NCBI RefSeq assembly: GCF_004340785.1 | Contig: NZ_SLXS01000002.1 | Location: 372,001 to 436,000 of the forward strand | Origin: Tumebacillus sp. BK434 | Lineage (GTDB): Bacteria; Bacillota; Bacilli; Tumebacillales; Tumebacillaceae | Length of the DNA stretch: 64,000 bases | Direction: 5' to 3' | Part shown: piece after piece, positions 8,627 to 17,466 of the stretch | Layout of the letters: every line of letters begins with the position of its first letter | Position numbering within the stretch: the first letter of the stretch is position 1 | The notes under the pieces: generated by a model | Told to the model about the DNA's origin: nothing | The model's input: the letters and a program-made list of their open reading frames with translations, nothing else | Databases searched by the model: none | Position numbers and translations under genes: made by a program

Positions 8627-9709
8627 ATGTCTACAATGGCCATTGAGCTCAAAAAAGAGGACGAGCAGAAAGCTGTCCAGGAAGCGACTCAATTGATTCA
8701 ACAAGTATCGAACACCGATACGATGACGTTGGATTCTCTGATGGACGAAATCGGCAAGCTGGGGATGAAGACGCAGGAGAAGGCGGGCAATACTCTGCAG
8801 ATGCTTGATCGACCGGTCAATGATCTCATGTCAGGGAAGCGGGCGGAAGTGTCGAACATGATTCTCAAGCTCCGCGATGAGTGTGAAGGGCTTCAGCAAA
8901 GCAAAAACGTAGGGGTGTTTGGCAAACTGTTGCGCAAAAGCCCCTTTAAGAACTACGTTCACAAATATCAGTCTGTCAAAACGAACATCGATGCGATCCT
9001 GAGCGGGCTTCGAGACGGGAAAGACACGTTGCAAGAAAACATCGCCTACATGCGTCAACTGAAGCGCACCTCCATGGAAGAAATCTATAACCTGCAGACC
9101 AAGATCGCGTTTGGCGATAAGCTGAGAGAGCTGTTTGAGCTGGAGATCGCGAAGGCGGAGAACGAGTCTCGCAAGGCGCACTTGGAACGCGGCTTGCGCA
9201 AAGTGGTGTCGCGCATTCAGTCGATGACAGAAATGATCATGCTCTACAATCAGGCGATCGCAGCGACCGACCTGATCAACGATAACAACGACAAATTGAT
9301 CGATTCGATCAACAACGCCATCGATAAGACGGCCAACTTGATCACCGTATCGGCGATGATCGCCATGGCGCTGGGGGATCAGGAGCGAGTGATCGCCGCT
9401 GTAGATGCCACGAACAAAACGCTGGAGGAGCAATTCAAAGAGAATGCGCGCCTGCTGAAGACGACGACAGAACGGACCAATGAGCTGTTGAGCAAACCGT
9501 CGATGTCGCTGGAAGGCGTTAATCAGGCAATCGGCGATTTGATGGCAGCTTTGGATCTGTCCGAGCGTTCCAACCAGCAAATCATCGCCAGCTGCAAAGA
9601 GTACACCACCAAGATGACGGTCATCAACCAGCAACTGGGGGATCGTCTTGGACTGCAGTCGGCGGCGAGAGAAGCGTTGCCGAGTAAAGTGAACAGCTTT
9701 TTGGACTAA
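8627..9709 (+). CDS. TelA-family toxic anion resistance protein
   Basis: Protein of 360 residues, almost entirely alpha-helical with long amphipathic helices and no membrane segment. It resembles TelA/KlaA and B. subtilis YaaN/YceH in length and in its C-terminal region (for example LITVSAMIAMALGDQERV near 242). AAGGAGGAAG lies just before the ATG, and the gap to the XpaC-like gene is 11 bp, so the two are co-transcribed. Members are associated with tellurite and nisin or cell-envelope stress tolerance. A strong terminator follows. Confidence 0.88.
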   Translation: MSTMAIELKKEDEQKAVQEATQLIQQVSNTDTMTLDSLMDEIGKLGMKTQEKAGNTLQMLDRPVNDLMSGKRAEVSNMILKLRDECEGLQQSKNVGVFGKLLRKSPFKNYVHKYQSVKTNIDAILSGLRDGKDTLQENIAYMRQLKRTSMEEIYNLQTKIAFGDKLRELFELEIAKAENESRKAHLERGLRKVVSRIQSMTEMIMLYNQAIAATDLINDNNDKLIDSINNAIDKTANLITVSAMIAMALGDQERVIAAVDATNKTLEEQFKENARLLKTTTERTNELLSKPSMSLEGVNQAIGDLMAALDLSERSNQQIIASCKEYTTKMTVINQQLGDRLGLQSAAREALPSKVNSFLD

Positions 9710-9723
9710 GATCGAGGATTTGT

Positions 9724-9750
9724 AGACAGCCGGCAACGGCTGTCTTTTTT
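9724..9750 (+). terminator. Intrinsic terminator after telA-like gene
   Basis: A 9-bp perfect stem (AGACAGCCG/CGGCTGTCT) with a GCAA tetraloop runs directly into a U tract. Confidence 0.92.
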
Positions 9751-9830
9751 GTGGTCTAGAGGAACCGTTTTTCCACATAGACTGTCAGCAGATACGATCT
9801 TCAGAACGAACATTGAGGAGGGCTCTCTCA

Positions 9831-9932
9831 GTGGCAGAGGCGATATGTATGGGAGGTCTGATCATCGTGCTGATCTTGGTCAGCAGTTATGAACGAGCGG
9901 AAGGGATTGCAAAGCTCTTGAAGCGCAAATAG
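9831..9932 (+). CDS. 33-residue single-span membrane peptide
   Basis: A GTG-initiated open frame encodes 33 residues. A hydrophobic core (about residues 7-20, MGGLIIVLILVSSY) is followed by a basic tail (KLLKRK). GAGGAGGG lies 8 bp before the GTG, which is the main evidence that it is translated. It stands alone between the telA terminator and the terminator of the opposite-strand GGDEF-EAL gene. Function unknown; single-span basic-tailed peptides can be regulators of membrane proteins or toxins of type I systems. No antisense RNA was identified. Confidence 0.55.
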   Translation: MAEAICMGGLIIVLILVSSYERAEGIAKLLKRK

Positions 9933-9942
9933 CACGGCCAAA

Positions 9943-9969
9943 CAAAAAACCTCCTGAGTATTCAGGAGG
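9943..9969 (-). terminator. Intrinsic terminator of the GGDEF-EAL gene
   Basis: An 8-bp perfect stem (CCTCCTGA/TCAGGAGG) with a GTAT loop. On the minus strand it is followed by a U tract (the plus-strand A run at 9944-9949). It lies just past the stop codon of the leftward gene. Confidence 0.88.
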
Positions 9970-9974
9970 GTTCG

Positions 9975-12314
9975 CTATGTTGCGCGGAGCTGTTGCGTTT
10001 CCAAAAATGCGGCCAGCACCGGGAAGTCGAGCGGTTTGCTGAAATAGTACCCTTGCACGAAGTAGCAGGCCTGCTCGCGCAAAAATGCCACCTGCTCAGC
10101 CGTTTCCACCCCTTCGGCGATCACGGTCAGCCCTAAGTTGCGCCCGAGGTCGATGATCGCTTTGGCGATCGTGCTGTCGCCTTCTGCGCGGGCGATCTCG
10201 TCCATGAAGCTCTTGTCCACCTTCAGCGTGTCGAGCGGGAACTTCTTGAGGTAGTGCAGGGAGGAATAGCCGGTGCCGAAGTCGTCGAGCGAAATCTCGA
10301 TGCCGGCGTTGCGCAACTGCTGCAACTTGTCGGTCACCCCGTGGATGTCCGACATCAAGGCGCTCTCGGTGATCTCGATCTTCAAGCGGCGCGGATCAAA
10401 CCCCGTCTCCTGCAGGATGTCCATCACACCGTCGACAAAGCCGGTCTGCTCCAACTGCACCGCCGAGGCGTTGATCGACAACTGCAGGTCGCTTCGGCCG
10501 AGCAGCAGCATCTCTTCGCAGCTTCTTCTCAGCACCCAGTTGCCGATGTTGTGGATCAGGCCGGTCTTTTCGGCGAGCGGGATGAATTCCAGCGGCGAGA
10601 CGCGGCCGATGACCGGATGCTGCCAGCGGACGAGCGCTTCGACGCCGACCGTGCCGCCGGTGGAGATGTCGACGATCGGCTGATACTGCAGGAACAGCTC
10701 TTCCTGTTCGACCGCCGAGCGCAGGTACATTGTGAGCTTCTCCTGCTTTTCGATCATCTGGCGCATTTCGTCGCGGTAGGGAAGGATCTCGTTGCGGCCT
10801 TGCCCCTTGCCGGTGAACATCGCGAGGTCGGCGTTTTTGATCAGGCTTTCCGCGTCGGACCCGTCGTGCGGGTAGAAGCTGTAGCCGATGCTCGCCGTCA
10901 CTTTCAGCTCGCGGTCGGCGATGAAGAGCGGCCGGGACAGCTCCGCGCCGACCCGCGCGGCGAGGTCGTGCACCGATTGATTCGAAGCGAAGCCGGTGAT
11001 CAGCACGGTGAACTCGTCCCCGCCCATCCGCGAGATCAGCGCTTCTGTGCTCAGGGCGCCTTGCATCCGCTCGACGATCGTCAGCAGCAGGCGATCGCCC
11101 GCTTCGTGGCCCCACGTGTCGTTGATCTGCTTGAAGTGGTCGAGGTCGACGAACAGCACGGCGAGCGATTCACCGGTCAGCTTGGCGCGCTCGATCGCCT
11201 CGGCCAGCCGTTCCGCAAACGCGACGCGGTTCGGGAGCTGGGTCAGCGGATCGAGCAGGGCCGCCTCGCGGATCGCCTGCTGCGATTGCTGCAGCGAAGA
11301 CATCATCAGGTTGAACTCCGCTTCCAGCTCGCCGATCTCATCCCGGCCGCTCGGCTCCATCCGGGCGGAGAAGCTCTGGTTGCGGGAGATCCAGCGGATG
11401 TTGTCCACGAGGTGCTTCAGGCGGCTGATCACGAGGCGCTCAGAAGCGAACACCGCGCCGGCGATGGCGAAGATGGCGATGGCAGCCAGATACAGCGAGA
11501 AGTAGAGAACCGTTTTCAGCCCCTGCTGATAGACCAGGCGCTCCTGATCGAGCGAGACGAAGAAGCAGAGCCCGCCGTCCCAGTCATGCACAATGCCATA
11601 GACCCGGCTCTCCGACCCGGAGAGATGTTCAACCCACACGTCAGGATGTCCGGCCGCCAGATGCATCTGCCGGTCGGCCGGCCGGATCGAGAGCTGTTCT
11701 TGGGTGCGCAGGCTGAGCCGCTTCACTTCGGCCGGGGAGACGAAGCGGCCGGCGATCAGCGCGCCGCGGATCGGACCCTGCCGTTCGCTGGTCAGGATCG
11801 GCTGCGCAACGACCATCATCGGCTGTCCGTCGATCTGGAGCAGGCCCTGATGGACGTCGTTCACATCGGCGAACTGTGTCAGTTTGCGCACTTGATCCGG
11901 CTGGCGGAAGTAGTCGGGCACAGGCCGGGCCGCTTTTTGCTGCTGATCGAAGCCCTGCCCGTATCTGATGTTGCCTTGCTCATCGATGAGCAGGAGCAGG
12001 TCGAGGCGGTTGGTCTCAAAGGTGGTGACTGTGTAGTTGCTCTCCAGATAGTCGGGCGCATCATGGCCCTGCACGAACTGATAGGTGTCGTCCCAAGCCG
12101 AATAATTTAACAGGTTGGTGCTGATGTTTTTTATCTCATCATCGATGGCGTAGAGCACGCCGGTCATCGTTTGTTTGGCATGTGCTTCGTCGATGCGCAG
12201 GTAGCTGCTCAGCAAGGTCTGTTTCACAAACAGCAGCAGCAGCGACAGGCAGACGACCAGCAAGATCGAAAATTGCAGAAACATCTTCTTGCGAAGTTTC
12301 ACGCGAGCACCCAC
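9975..12314 (-). CDS. CHASE4-HAMP-GGDEF-EAL c-di-GMP turnover protein
   Basis: Protein of 779 residues. TM1 is about 10-32; an extracellular CHASE4 sensor follows (includes EIKNISTNLLNYSAWDDTY); TM2 is about 275-297, then HAMP. The GGDEF domain has its signature intact (MGGDEFTVL near 430), and the EAL domain keeps EALVRW near 558, EITESAL, DDFGTGYSS and AEGVET. Both halves look catalytically competent (diguanylate cyclase and c-di-GMP phosphodiesterase). The RxxD allosteric inhibitory site ahead of GGDEF is absent (STEA there). Start is GTG at 12314, the most upstream possibility because a stop precedes it; no strong RBS is visible. Confidence 0.93.
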   Translation of the reverse strand: MGARVKLRKKMFLQFSILLVVCLSLLLLFVKQTLLSSYLRIDEAHAKQTMTGVLYAIDDEIKNISTNLLNYSAWDDTYQFVQGHDAPDYLESNYTVTTFETNRLDLLLLIDEQGNIRYGQGFDQQQKAARPVPDYFRQPDQVRKLTQFADVNDVHQGLLQIDGQPMMVVAQPILTSERQGPIRGALIAGRFVSPAEVKRLSLRTQEQLSIRPADRQMHLAAGHPDVWVEHLSGSESRVYGIVHDWDGGLCFFVSLDQERLVYQQGLKTVLYFSLYLAAIAIFAIAGAVFASERLVISRLKHLVDNIRWISRNQSFSARMEPSGRDEIGELEAEFNLMMSSLQQSQQAIREAALLDPLTQLPNRVAFAERLAEAIERAKLTGESLAVLFVDLDHFKQINDTWGHEAGDRLLLTIVERMQGALSTEALISRMGGDEFTVLITGFASNQSVHDLAARVGAELSRPLFIADRELKVTASIGYSFYPHDGSDAESLIKNADLAMFTGKGQGRNEILPYRDEMRQMIEKQEKLTMYLRSAVEQEELFLQYQPIVDISTGGTVGVEALVRWQHPVIGRVSPLEFIPLAEKTGLIHNIGNWVLRRSCEEMLLLGRSDLQLSINASAVQLEQTGFVDGVMDILQETGFDPRRLKIEITESALMSDIHGVTDKLQQLRNAGIEISLDDFGTGYSSLHYLKKFPLDTLKVDKSFMDEIARAEGDSTIAKAIIDLGRNLGLTVIAEGVETAEQVAFLREQACYFVQGYYFSKPLDFPVLAAFLETQQLRAT

Positions 12315-12482
12315 TGTCGTTTAATGGAATCTTTATTATGAGTCAAATATTCTTGAATATGGCACGTAATTCCTCCTTACTTCGTATAAAATTCCGCGGT
12401 CGGTCGCGGCGATTACTTTTGGAATAAGAAGTGCAGACTGGAAAGTGGGAATCGAAGTTCCATTTGAAGGGAGTTACGGAGC

Positions 12483-13043
12483 ATGTATGATGTCATAATT
12501 GTCGGCGCAGGTCCGGCCGGAGCGGCCGCTGCAATTTTTACGGCTCATGCCGGGAAGAAGACGCTGGTGATCGACAGCGATCACAGCATGACCAAGCGGG
12601 CGTGGATGGAGAACCATTTTGCGGTCTTGGAGATCAGCGGCCCCGACATGCTGGAGACGGGCCGCAAGCAGATGGAGAAGTTCGGAGCGGAACGGGTCAC
12701 CGGCAAAGTGGAAAACATCGTCCGGACGGAGCACGGCTTCCGCGCGGAGCTCGACAACGGGCAGTATGAAGCCAAACATGTCATCCTCGCCACCGGCGCG
12801 ATGGCCGATCTGGCGGACAAGATCGGCGTGGAGACGCGCGAAGGCAGCGAGCCGCGCATCAAGACGAACGTCGTCGTCGACCGCGACGGCAAGACCAGCA
12901 TCCCGGGCATCTGGGCGGCCGGCACGATCGCCGGGGTCAGCGTCCACACCATCGTCACCTCCGGCGACGGCGCCCGCGTCGGGATCAACGTCGTCAGCGA
13001 GCTGAACGGCGAGCGCTATGTGTGGCATGATGTGATGAAGTAA
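12483..13043 (+). CDS. FAD-domain-only thioredoxin-reductase-like flavoprotein
   Basis: Protein of 186 residues. It starts with the Rossmann FAD motif (IIVGAGPAGAAAA), has the ATG motif (VILATGA near 105) and ends with the second FAD-contact region (PGIWAAGTIAG near 143, then a helix GDGARVGINVVSEL). Bacterial thioredoxin reductases are about 310 residues, with an NADPH domain carrying CxxC inserted between these two parts. Here that whole domain is missing and there is no CxxC. It is clearly a complete gene with an RBS (GGGAGTTACGGAG) and a terminator, not a truncated end. Its electron donor and substrate are unknown. Confidence 0.8.
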   Translation: MYDVIIVGAGPAGAAAAIFTAHAGKKTLVIDSDHSMTKRAWMENHFAVLEISGPDMLETGRKQMEKFGAERVTGKVENIVRTEHGFRAELDNGQYEAKHVILATGAMADLADKIGVETREGSEPRIKTNVVVDRDGKTSIPGIWAAGTIAGVSVHTIVTSGDGARVGINVVSELNGERYVWHDVMK

Positions 13044-13054
13044 GAACGGCCAAG

Positions 13055-13088
13055 AACCATCGGGTGAGATCGAGCCCGATGGTTTTTT
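13055..13088 (+). terminator. Intrinsic terminator
   Basis: A 10-bp perfect stem (AACCATCGGG/CCCGATGGTT) with a 10-nt loop, then TTTTG. It ends the flavoprotein transcript. Confidence 0.9.
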
Positions 13089-13145
13089 GTTTGCGATAGG
13101 CCAGCTGCTTATTTGTTATCATAGAGAGGAGATGGAGGGAGACCG

Positions 13146-13826
13146 ATGAGAATCGCAATTCTGGTCGCAGATGATGATCCGCATCTGCGCACACTGGTCG
13201 GATTTTATTTGCAAAAGGAAGGGTATCGCGTGCTGCAGGCGGAGGACGGCACGGCGGCGTCCCGTTTGCTGGAGGAAGAGCGCGTGCATGTGGCGATCGT
13301 CGATGTGATGATGCCGGGCAAGGACGGGCTGGAGCTGTGCCGCGAGATCCGGGATCATTATGACATCCCGGTGATCCTGCTGACTGCGAAAGGCGCGGCG
13401 GAAGACAAGGAGCGCGGCTTTTTGTCCGGGACGGACGATTATGTGGTCAAGCCGTTCGAGCCGCGCGAGCTGGTCTTGCGGATCAAAGCGCTGCTGCGGC
13501 GCTATCAGTTGGCTGCCGATGATGCGGTCGCCATCGGCGGGACGGTGATCGACCGGGGCCGGTTTGAAGTGCGGATCGGCGAGCGCGAGGTGCTGCTGCC
13601 AAGGCGGGAGTTTGAGCTGCTGTTTCAGCTCGCATCGGCGCCCGACCGCGTGTTTACCCGCGATCAGCTGCTCGATTCGGTCTGGGGCGCGGGGTATCAG
13701 GGCGATGCGCGGACGATCGACGTGCACATCAAACGGCTGCGCGAACGGTTCGCCGGGCAGCAGCAAGACTTTGTGATCACGACCGTCCGGGGCATCGGCT
13801 ACAAGCTTGAGGTGACCGCCTCGTGA
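13146..13826 (+). CDS. OmpR/PhoB-family response regulator
   Basis: Protein of 226 residues. The receiver domain has the acidic pocket ADDD, phospho-acceptor Asp53 (AIVDVMMPGKDG), switch Thr (LLTAKG) and Lys (VVKPFE). The C-terminal winged helix (DAVAIGG to YKLEV) contains the usual recognition region TIDVHIKRLRERF. GGAGGGAG precedes the ATG. It overlaps the kinase gene by 4 bp. The downstream MMPL exporter gene, preceded by a direct repeat, is the most likely regulatory target. Confidence 0.95.
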   Translation: MRIAILVADDDPHLRTLVGFYLQKEGYRVLQAEDGTAASRLLEEERVHVAIVDVMMPGKDGLELCREIRDHYDIPVILLTAKGAAEDKERGFLSGTDDYVVKPFEPRELVLRIKALLRRYQLAADDAVAIGGTVIDRGRFEVRIGEREVLLPRREFELLFQLASAPDRVFTRDQLLDSVWGAGYQGDARTIDVHIKRLRERFAGQQQDFVITTVRGIGYKLEVTAS

Positions 13827-15199
13827 AATCACTCTATGTGCGGATCGTGCTGATGACGGTGGTGATCGTGATGGTCAGCGCGCTGTTTGGCTTTTGGCTG
13901 TCCAACCTGTATTACCAGCTGCATATGAAAGGCTACAATGAACAAAAAATTTACGAGATCGCGTCCGAGACGGCCGCCCTGTACGAGCGGAATCCGGAGC
14001 AGGATCTCGAGGCGTATTTGACGAGCATTGCGAAGCTGAATTACCAGCTCTATGTCGTCGATGAGCAGATGCAGGTACGGACCTACGGGGATGCATTTCG
14101 GGAGACGACGCTCCCGGCGGAGATGATTCGGCAGGTGCAGGCGGGGGAAGCGTACCGCGGGGCGGAGCATACGGGGAGCCTGTTTGTGACCGGCTTTTTT
14201 GAAAATACGCTGCAAAACTCGGTCGGCGTGCCGCTGCGGGCGAACGGGGAGACGTATGCTGTCTTTTTGCGCCCGAACATCGAGCGGATGTTTGGCGAAG
14301 TCCGGGTGCTGTTCGCCCGGCTGCTCTTGTTTACGTTTTTGTTTTCGCTGGTGCTGATCCTGGCTTGCACCCGCTATCTGGTCAAGCCGCTGGAACTGCT
14401 GACCGCGGCGACGAAGCGGATCGCGGAAGGGGACTTCGCGCCGGAGCTGGATGTGAAGCGGCAGGATGAGATCGGGCGGCTGGCGCGGGACTTTTCGCGG
14501 ATGGCCGAGTCGCTGCGCAAGCTCGACCGCACGCGGCAGGAGTTTGTCGCCAACGTGTCGCATGAGATCCAGTCGCCGCTGACCTCGATCCAAGGTTTCT
14601 CGCAGGCCTTGCGCACGGAGCGGATGTCGGAGGAGGAGCGGGAAGCGTATTTGGCGATCATCGAGACGGAAAGCAGACGCCTCTCCTCGCTGAGCCAGCA
14701 GCTGCTGACGCTCGCCTCGCTCGACCATGCGGAGGAAGCGCGGGAGGCGAGCTCGTTTCGCCTCGATGAGCAGATTCGCGACGTGGTCCGGTCGCTGCAA
14801 TGGCAGTGGTCGGAAGGAGCGCTCAGCATCGACTTGCAACTGCTGCCGGTGACGGTGTCCGGCCAGCCGCATTTTTTGCATCTGGTCTGGGTGAATCTGC
14901 TGGCGAACAGCATCAAATTTACCGAACCGGGCGGCGCGATCCGGATCACGATGCAGCGCGGCCCGCGCGAGGTGACGGTGGAAATCGCCGACACGGGGAT
15001 CGGGATTGCGGCCGATGATCTGCAAAATGTGTTCGAGCGGTTTTACAAAGCGGACAAAGCGCGCCAACGCCAGCGCGCGGGCAGCGGGCTGGGTCTGGCG
15101 ATCGTGCTGAAAGTGGTGCAAATGCACGGCGGGACGGTGGAAGCCGCCTCCGAACCGGGCGCGGGGACGACGTTCCGGGTGCGGCTGCCGCATTTGTAA
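13823..15199 (+). CDS. Membrane sensor histidine kinase
   Basis: Protein of 458 residues starting GTG in a GTGA overlap with the regulator. TM1 is about 7-30; an extracellular sensor of about 130 residues follows; TM2 is about 158-180, then HAMP. HisKA carries NVSHEIQSPLTSIQGFS with the phospho-acceptor His near 247. The HATPase domain has N box LLANSIKF, G1 DTGIGIA and G2 GSGLGLAIV. All kinase boxes are present. It forms a cognate pair with the overlapping OmpR-type regulator. The ligand is unknown; the adjacent lipid or drug exporter suggests envelope stress. Confidence 0.95.
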   Translation: MKSLYVRIVLMTVVIVMVSALFGFWLSNLYYQLHMKGYNEQKIYEIASETAALYERNPEQDLEAYLTSIAKLNYQLYVVDEQMQVRTYGDAFRETTLPAEMIRQVQAGEAYRGAEHTGSLFVTGFFENTLQNSVGVPLRANGETYAVFLRPNIERMFGEVRVLFARLLLFTFLFSLVLILACTRYLVKPLELLTAATKRIAEGDFAPELDVKRQDEIGRLARDFSRMAESLRKLDRTRQEFVANVSHEIQSPLTSIQGFSQALRTERMSEEEREAYLAIIETESRRLSSLSQQLLTLASLDHAEEAREASSFRLDEQIRDVVRSLQWQWSEGALSIDLQLLPVTVSGQPHFLHLVWVNLLANSIKFTEPGGAIRITMQRGPREVTVEIADTGIGIAADDLQNVFERFYKADKARQRQRAGSGLGLAIVLKVVQMHGGTVEAASEPGAGTTFRVRLPHL

Positions 15200-15206
15200 T
15201 CTTCCG

Positions 15207-15238
15207 TTCATCTTCTATTCATCTGGCTTGCTTATGAT
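15207..15238 (+). promoter_or_regulatory. Direct repeat and -10 element upstream of the MMPL gene
   Basis: The 7-bp repeat TTCATCT occurs at 15207-15213 and 15218-15224, one helical turn apart, the usual spacing for OmpR-type dimers. TATGAT (5/6 match to -10) lies at 15233-15238, with no good -35. That layout fits an activator-dependent promoter controlled by the adjacent response regulator; this is inference. Confidence 0.5.
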
Positions 15239-15270
15239 GCGAATAGAAGATCGAAAGGGAGGGTGATCCG

Positions 15271-17466
15271 ATGAAGATGATCCGACGCATCGCGGCGTGG
15301 TCAGCCACGTCGGCAGGTGCGAAATGGGCGGTGAGCATCTGGCTTTTGCTGGCGATCGTGCTGAGTATCGTCGCGCCGTCTGCGAACGACATTGCCGTGT
15401 CGGAAGGGACCGGGCTGCCGGATGATGCGCAGGCGACGCAGGCGCAGCAGGTGTTGGAAGCGAGCTTTCCATCTGCTGACGGGCTGAGCGCGCTGGTGGT
15501 CGTGCAAGATCGGCAGGGGCTGGATCAGGCGGACTGGGACGCTGTCTTTTCTGTCACGCGCTGGCTGGACTCGCCGCAAAAACCTGCCGGGGTGAGCAGC
15601 GCGGCGCTTTTGCACAACATGCCGCCAGCGGCGTTGAACGGCTTTTTGAATGAGCAGAAAACGACGCTGATGCTGCCCTTGCGCCTGCAGCCGGGCTTGG
15701 AGCAGGACAAGGTGCATGATGCTGTAGCAGAGGTGCGCGCGTACGTGGAGGCGGCGCTGCACGGTAAGGCCGAAGTTGCGATCACCGGTCCGGCCGGGAT
15801 CGCCGCCGATACGCTGGATGCGTTTCGCAATGCGGACGTGGTGCTGATGCTCGCGACGGTGGCGCTGATTCTGGTCTTGCTGCTCGTGATGTACCGCTCG
15901 CTGCTGCTCGCAGTGACGCCGCTGTTGATCGCCGGTGTGCTGTTTACAGTCACCAACCGCCTGCTCGGGCTGTTTGGTGAATCCGGCTGGGCGGAAGTGC
16001 AGAGCCAGGCGCTGTCGATCATGTTGATTCTGCTGTTCGCCGTGCTGACCGACTACAGCATGTTTGTCTTCTCGCGCTACAAAGAAGAGCTGACGAAGAC
16101 GGAGTCGCAATTTGCCGCGATGCAGCAGGCGGTGGCGCGGGTGGCCGAACCGGTGTTTTTCAGCGCCGGGACGATTTTGCTGGCTGTGGCGACGTTGTTT
16201 GCTGCCGTCTATGAGCCGTACCGCAGCTTTGCGCCGGTCTTTGTCACGGCGATGGCGGTGATCTTGCTTGGGAGCATCACGCTGATTCCGGCCGTCTTCG
16301 CCCTGCTCGGACGCCGGGCGTTCTGGCCGTCTGTGCCCCAAGTCGGCGTGCAGACAGACAAGCGCGACCGGCTGTGGGAAAAAGCGGCCCGGGTCGTGAC
16401 GACCAAGCCGAAGCGGACGTTTTTCACCTTGCTGCTGCTGCTGATGGCGATGTTCCCGGTGCTGACTCAGATCGAGTATTCGTTTAATCTGATGAAATCA
16501 TTCCCGGCCGACGCTTCGTCGCGCCAGGGGTTTGAGATGCTGGAAGGTGCGTTTCCGCAAGGGGAACTGGCGCCGGTCACCGTGCTGCTCCGCTCGGAGC
16601 AGGAGCTGAGTTCGGAGGAGCTGCAAGCGCGGCTGCGGTCACTCTCAGAAGCGCTTGCAGCAGAGCCGGGCGTGCATCAGGTCACCGTTCCGCCGGGGGA
16701 GACGCTGCTCGCGAGCGACAAGCTTACGGCGCGCTGGCAACTGGTGCTCGATGCCCATCCGTATGAGGCGAAGGGGCTGGATCTGGTGGAAGACCTGCGC
16801 GAGCGGGGAGGAAAGCTGCTGGCGGAGAACGGGTTCGATCCGGCGACACATCAGCTGCTGTTCGGCGGGCAAACGCCGACCCAAGTGGATGTCCGGGCGC
16901 TGAACGGCCGTGATACGTGGGTCGTGATTGGGCTCGTCATCGCGCTGATCACCGTATTGCTGGCGCTGGCGTCGCGCTCGTGGGTGGCGCCGCTGTATAT
17001 GATCGGGACGATCTTGCTGACCTACGGCGCAACGCTGGGGTTGACGTGGCTATTGTTTCACCACCTGCTGGGCTATGAAGCGCTGTCCTACCGCATCCCG
17101 CTGTACGGATTTGTGTTTCTGGTCGCGCTCGGGGTTGATTACAACCTGCTTCTATTCGCCCGCATCCGCGAAGAAGCGCAAGCTGTACCGCTGACGGAAG
17201 CGATCCGTCGCGGCGTGGTGAAGACGGGCCGGGTGATCACATCGGCCGGGTTGATTCTTGTTGCGACCTTCGTGGTGCTTATTACGCAACCTCTGTTGGA
17301 GCTGAAAGCGTTCGGGACGATGGTGGCGCTGGGTGTGCTGCTCGATACATTTTTGATTCGCGGGCTGTTGATGCCGTCGCTGATGATGCTGCTGGGCCGT
17401 TGGAACTGGCGGCCGGGCAAGCTGGAACTGGAACTCGAAACGGAAATGGAAAAGGGGAGTGTGTGA
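15271..17466 (+). CDS. MMPL/RND-family transporter
   Basis: Protein of 731 residues with the two-fold MMPL layout: TM1 near 15-40, a large extracellular loop, five TMs (about 185-350), a second TM near 385, a second extracellular loop, and five TMs (about 550-715). The conserved intramembrane DY motifs appear as LTDYSMFVFSRYKEE in repeat 1 and GVDYNLLLFARIREE in repeat 2. It resembles B. subtilis YdfJ. Proton-driven export of lipids or lipophilic compounds is expected. AAAGGGAGGGTGATCCG precedes the ATG, and the stop overlaps the next start by one base. Confidence 0.92.
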   Translation: MKMIRRIAAWSATSAGAKWAVSIWLLLAIVLSIVAPSANDIAVSEGTGLPDDAQATQAQQVLEASFPSADGLSALVVVQDRQGLDQADWDAVFSVTRWLDSPQKPAGVSSAALLHNMPPAALNGFLNEQKTTLMLPLRLQPGLEQDKVHDAVAEVRAYVEAALHGKAEVAITGPAGIAADTLDAFRNADVVLMLATVALILVLLLVMYRSLLLAVTPLLIAGVLFTVTNRLLGLFGESGWAEVQSQALSIMLILLFAVLTDYSMFVFSRYKEELTKTESQFAAMQQAVARVAEPVFFSAGTILLAVATLFAAVYEPYRSFAPVFVTAMAVILLGSITLIPAVFALLGRRAFWPSVPQVGVQTDKRDRLWEKAARVVTTKPKRTFFTLLLLLMAMFPVLTQIEYSFNLMKSFPADASSRQGFEMLEGAFPQGELAPVTVLLRSEQELSSEELQARLRSLSEALAAEPGVHQVTVPPGETLLASDKLTARWQLVLDAHPYEAKGLDLVEDLRERGGKLLAENGFDPATHQLLFGGQTPTQVDVRALNGRDTWVVIGLVIALITVLLALASRSWVAPLYMIGTILLTYGATLGLTWLLFHHLLGYEALSYRIPLYGFVFLVALGVDYNLLLFARIREEAQAVPLTEAIRRGVVKTGRVITSAGLILVATFVVLITQPLLELKAFGTMVALGVLLDTFLIRGLLMPSLMMLLGRWNWRPGKLELELETEMEKGSV

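Noticed and set aside
10254-12110. Long plus-strand frame (618 residues) opposite the GGDEF-EAL gene
   Set aside because: It is a shadow of a gene with all catalytic motifs on the minus strand. The predicted peptide is rich in Arg, Asp and His without a recognisable domain.
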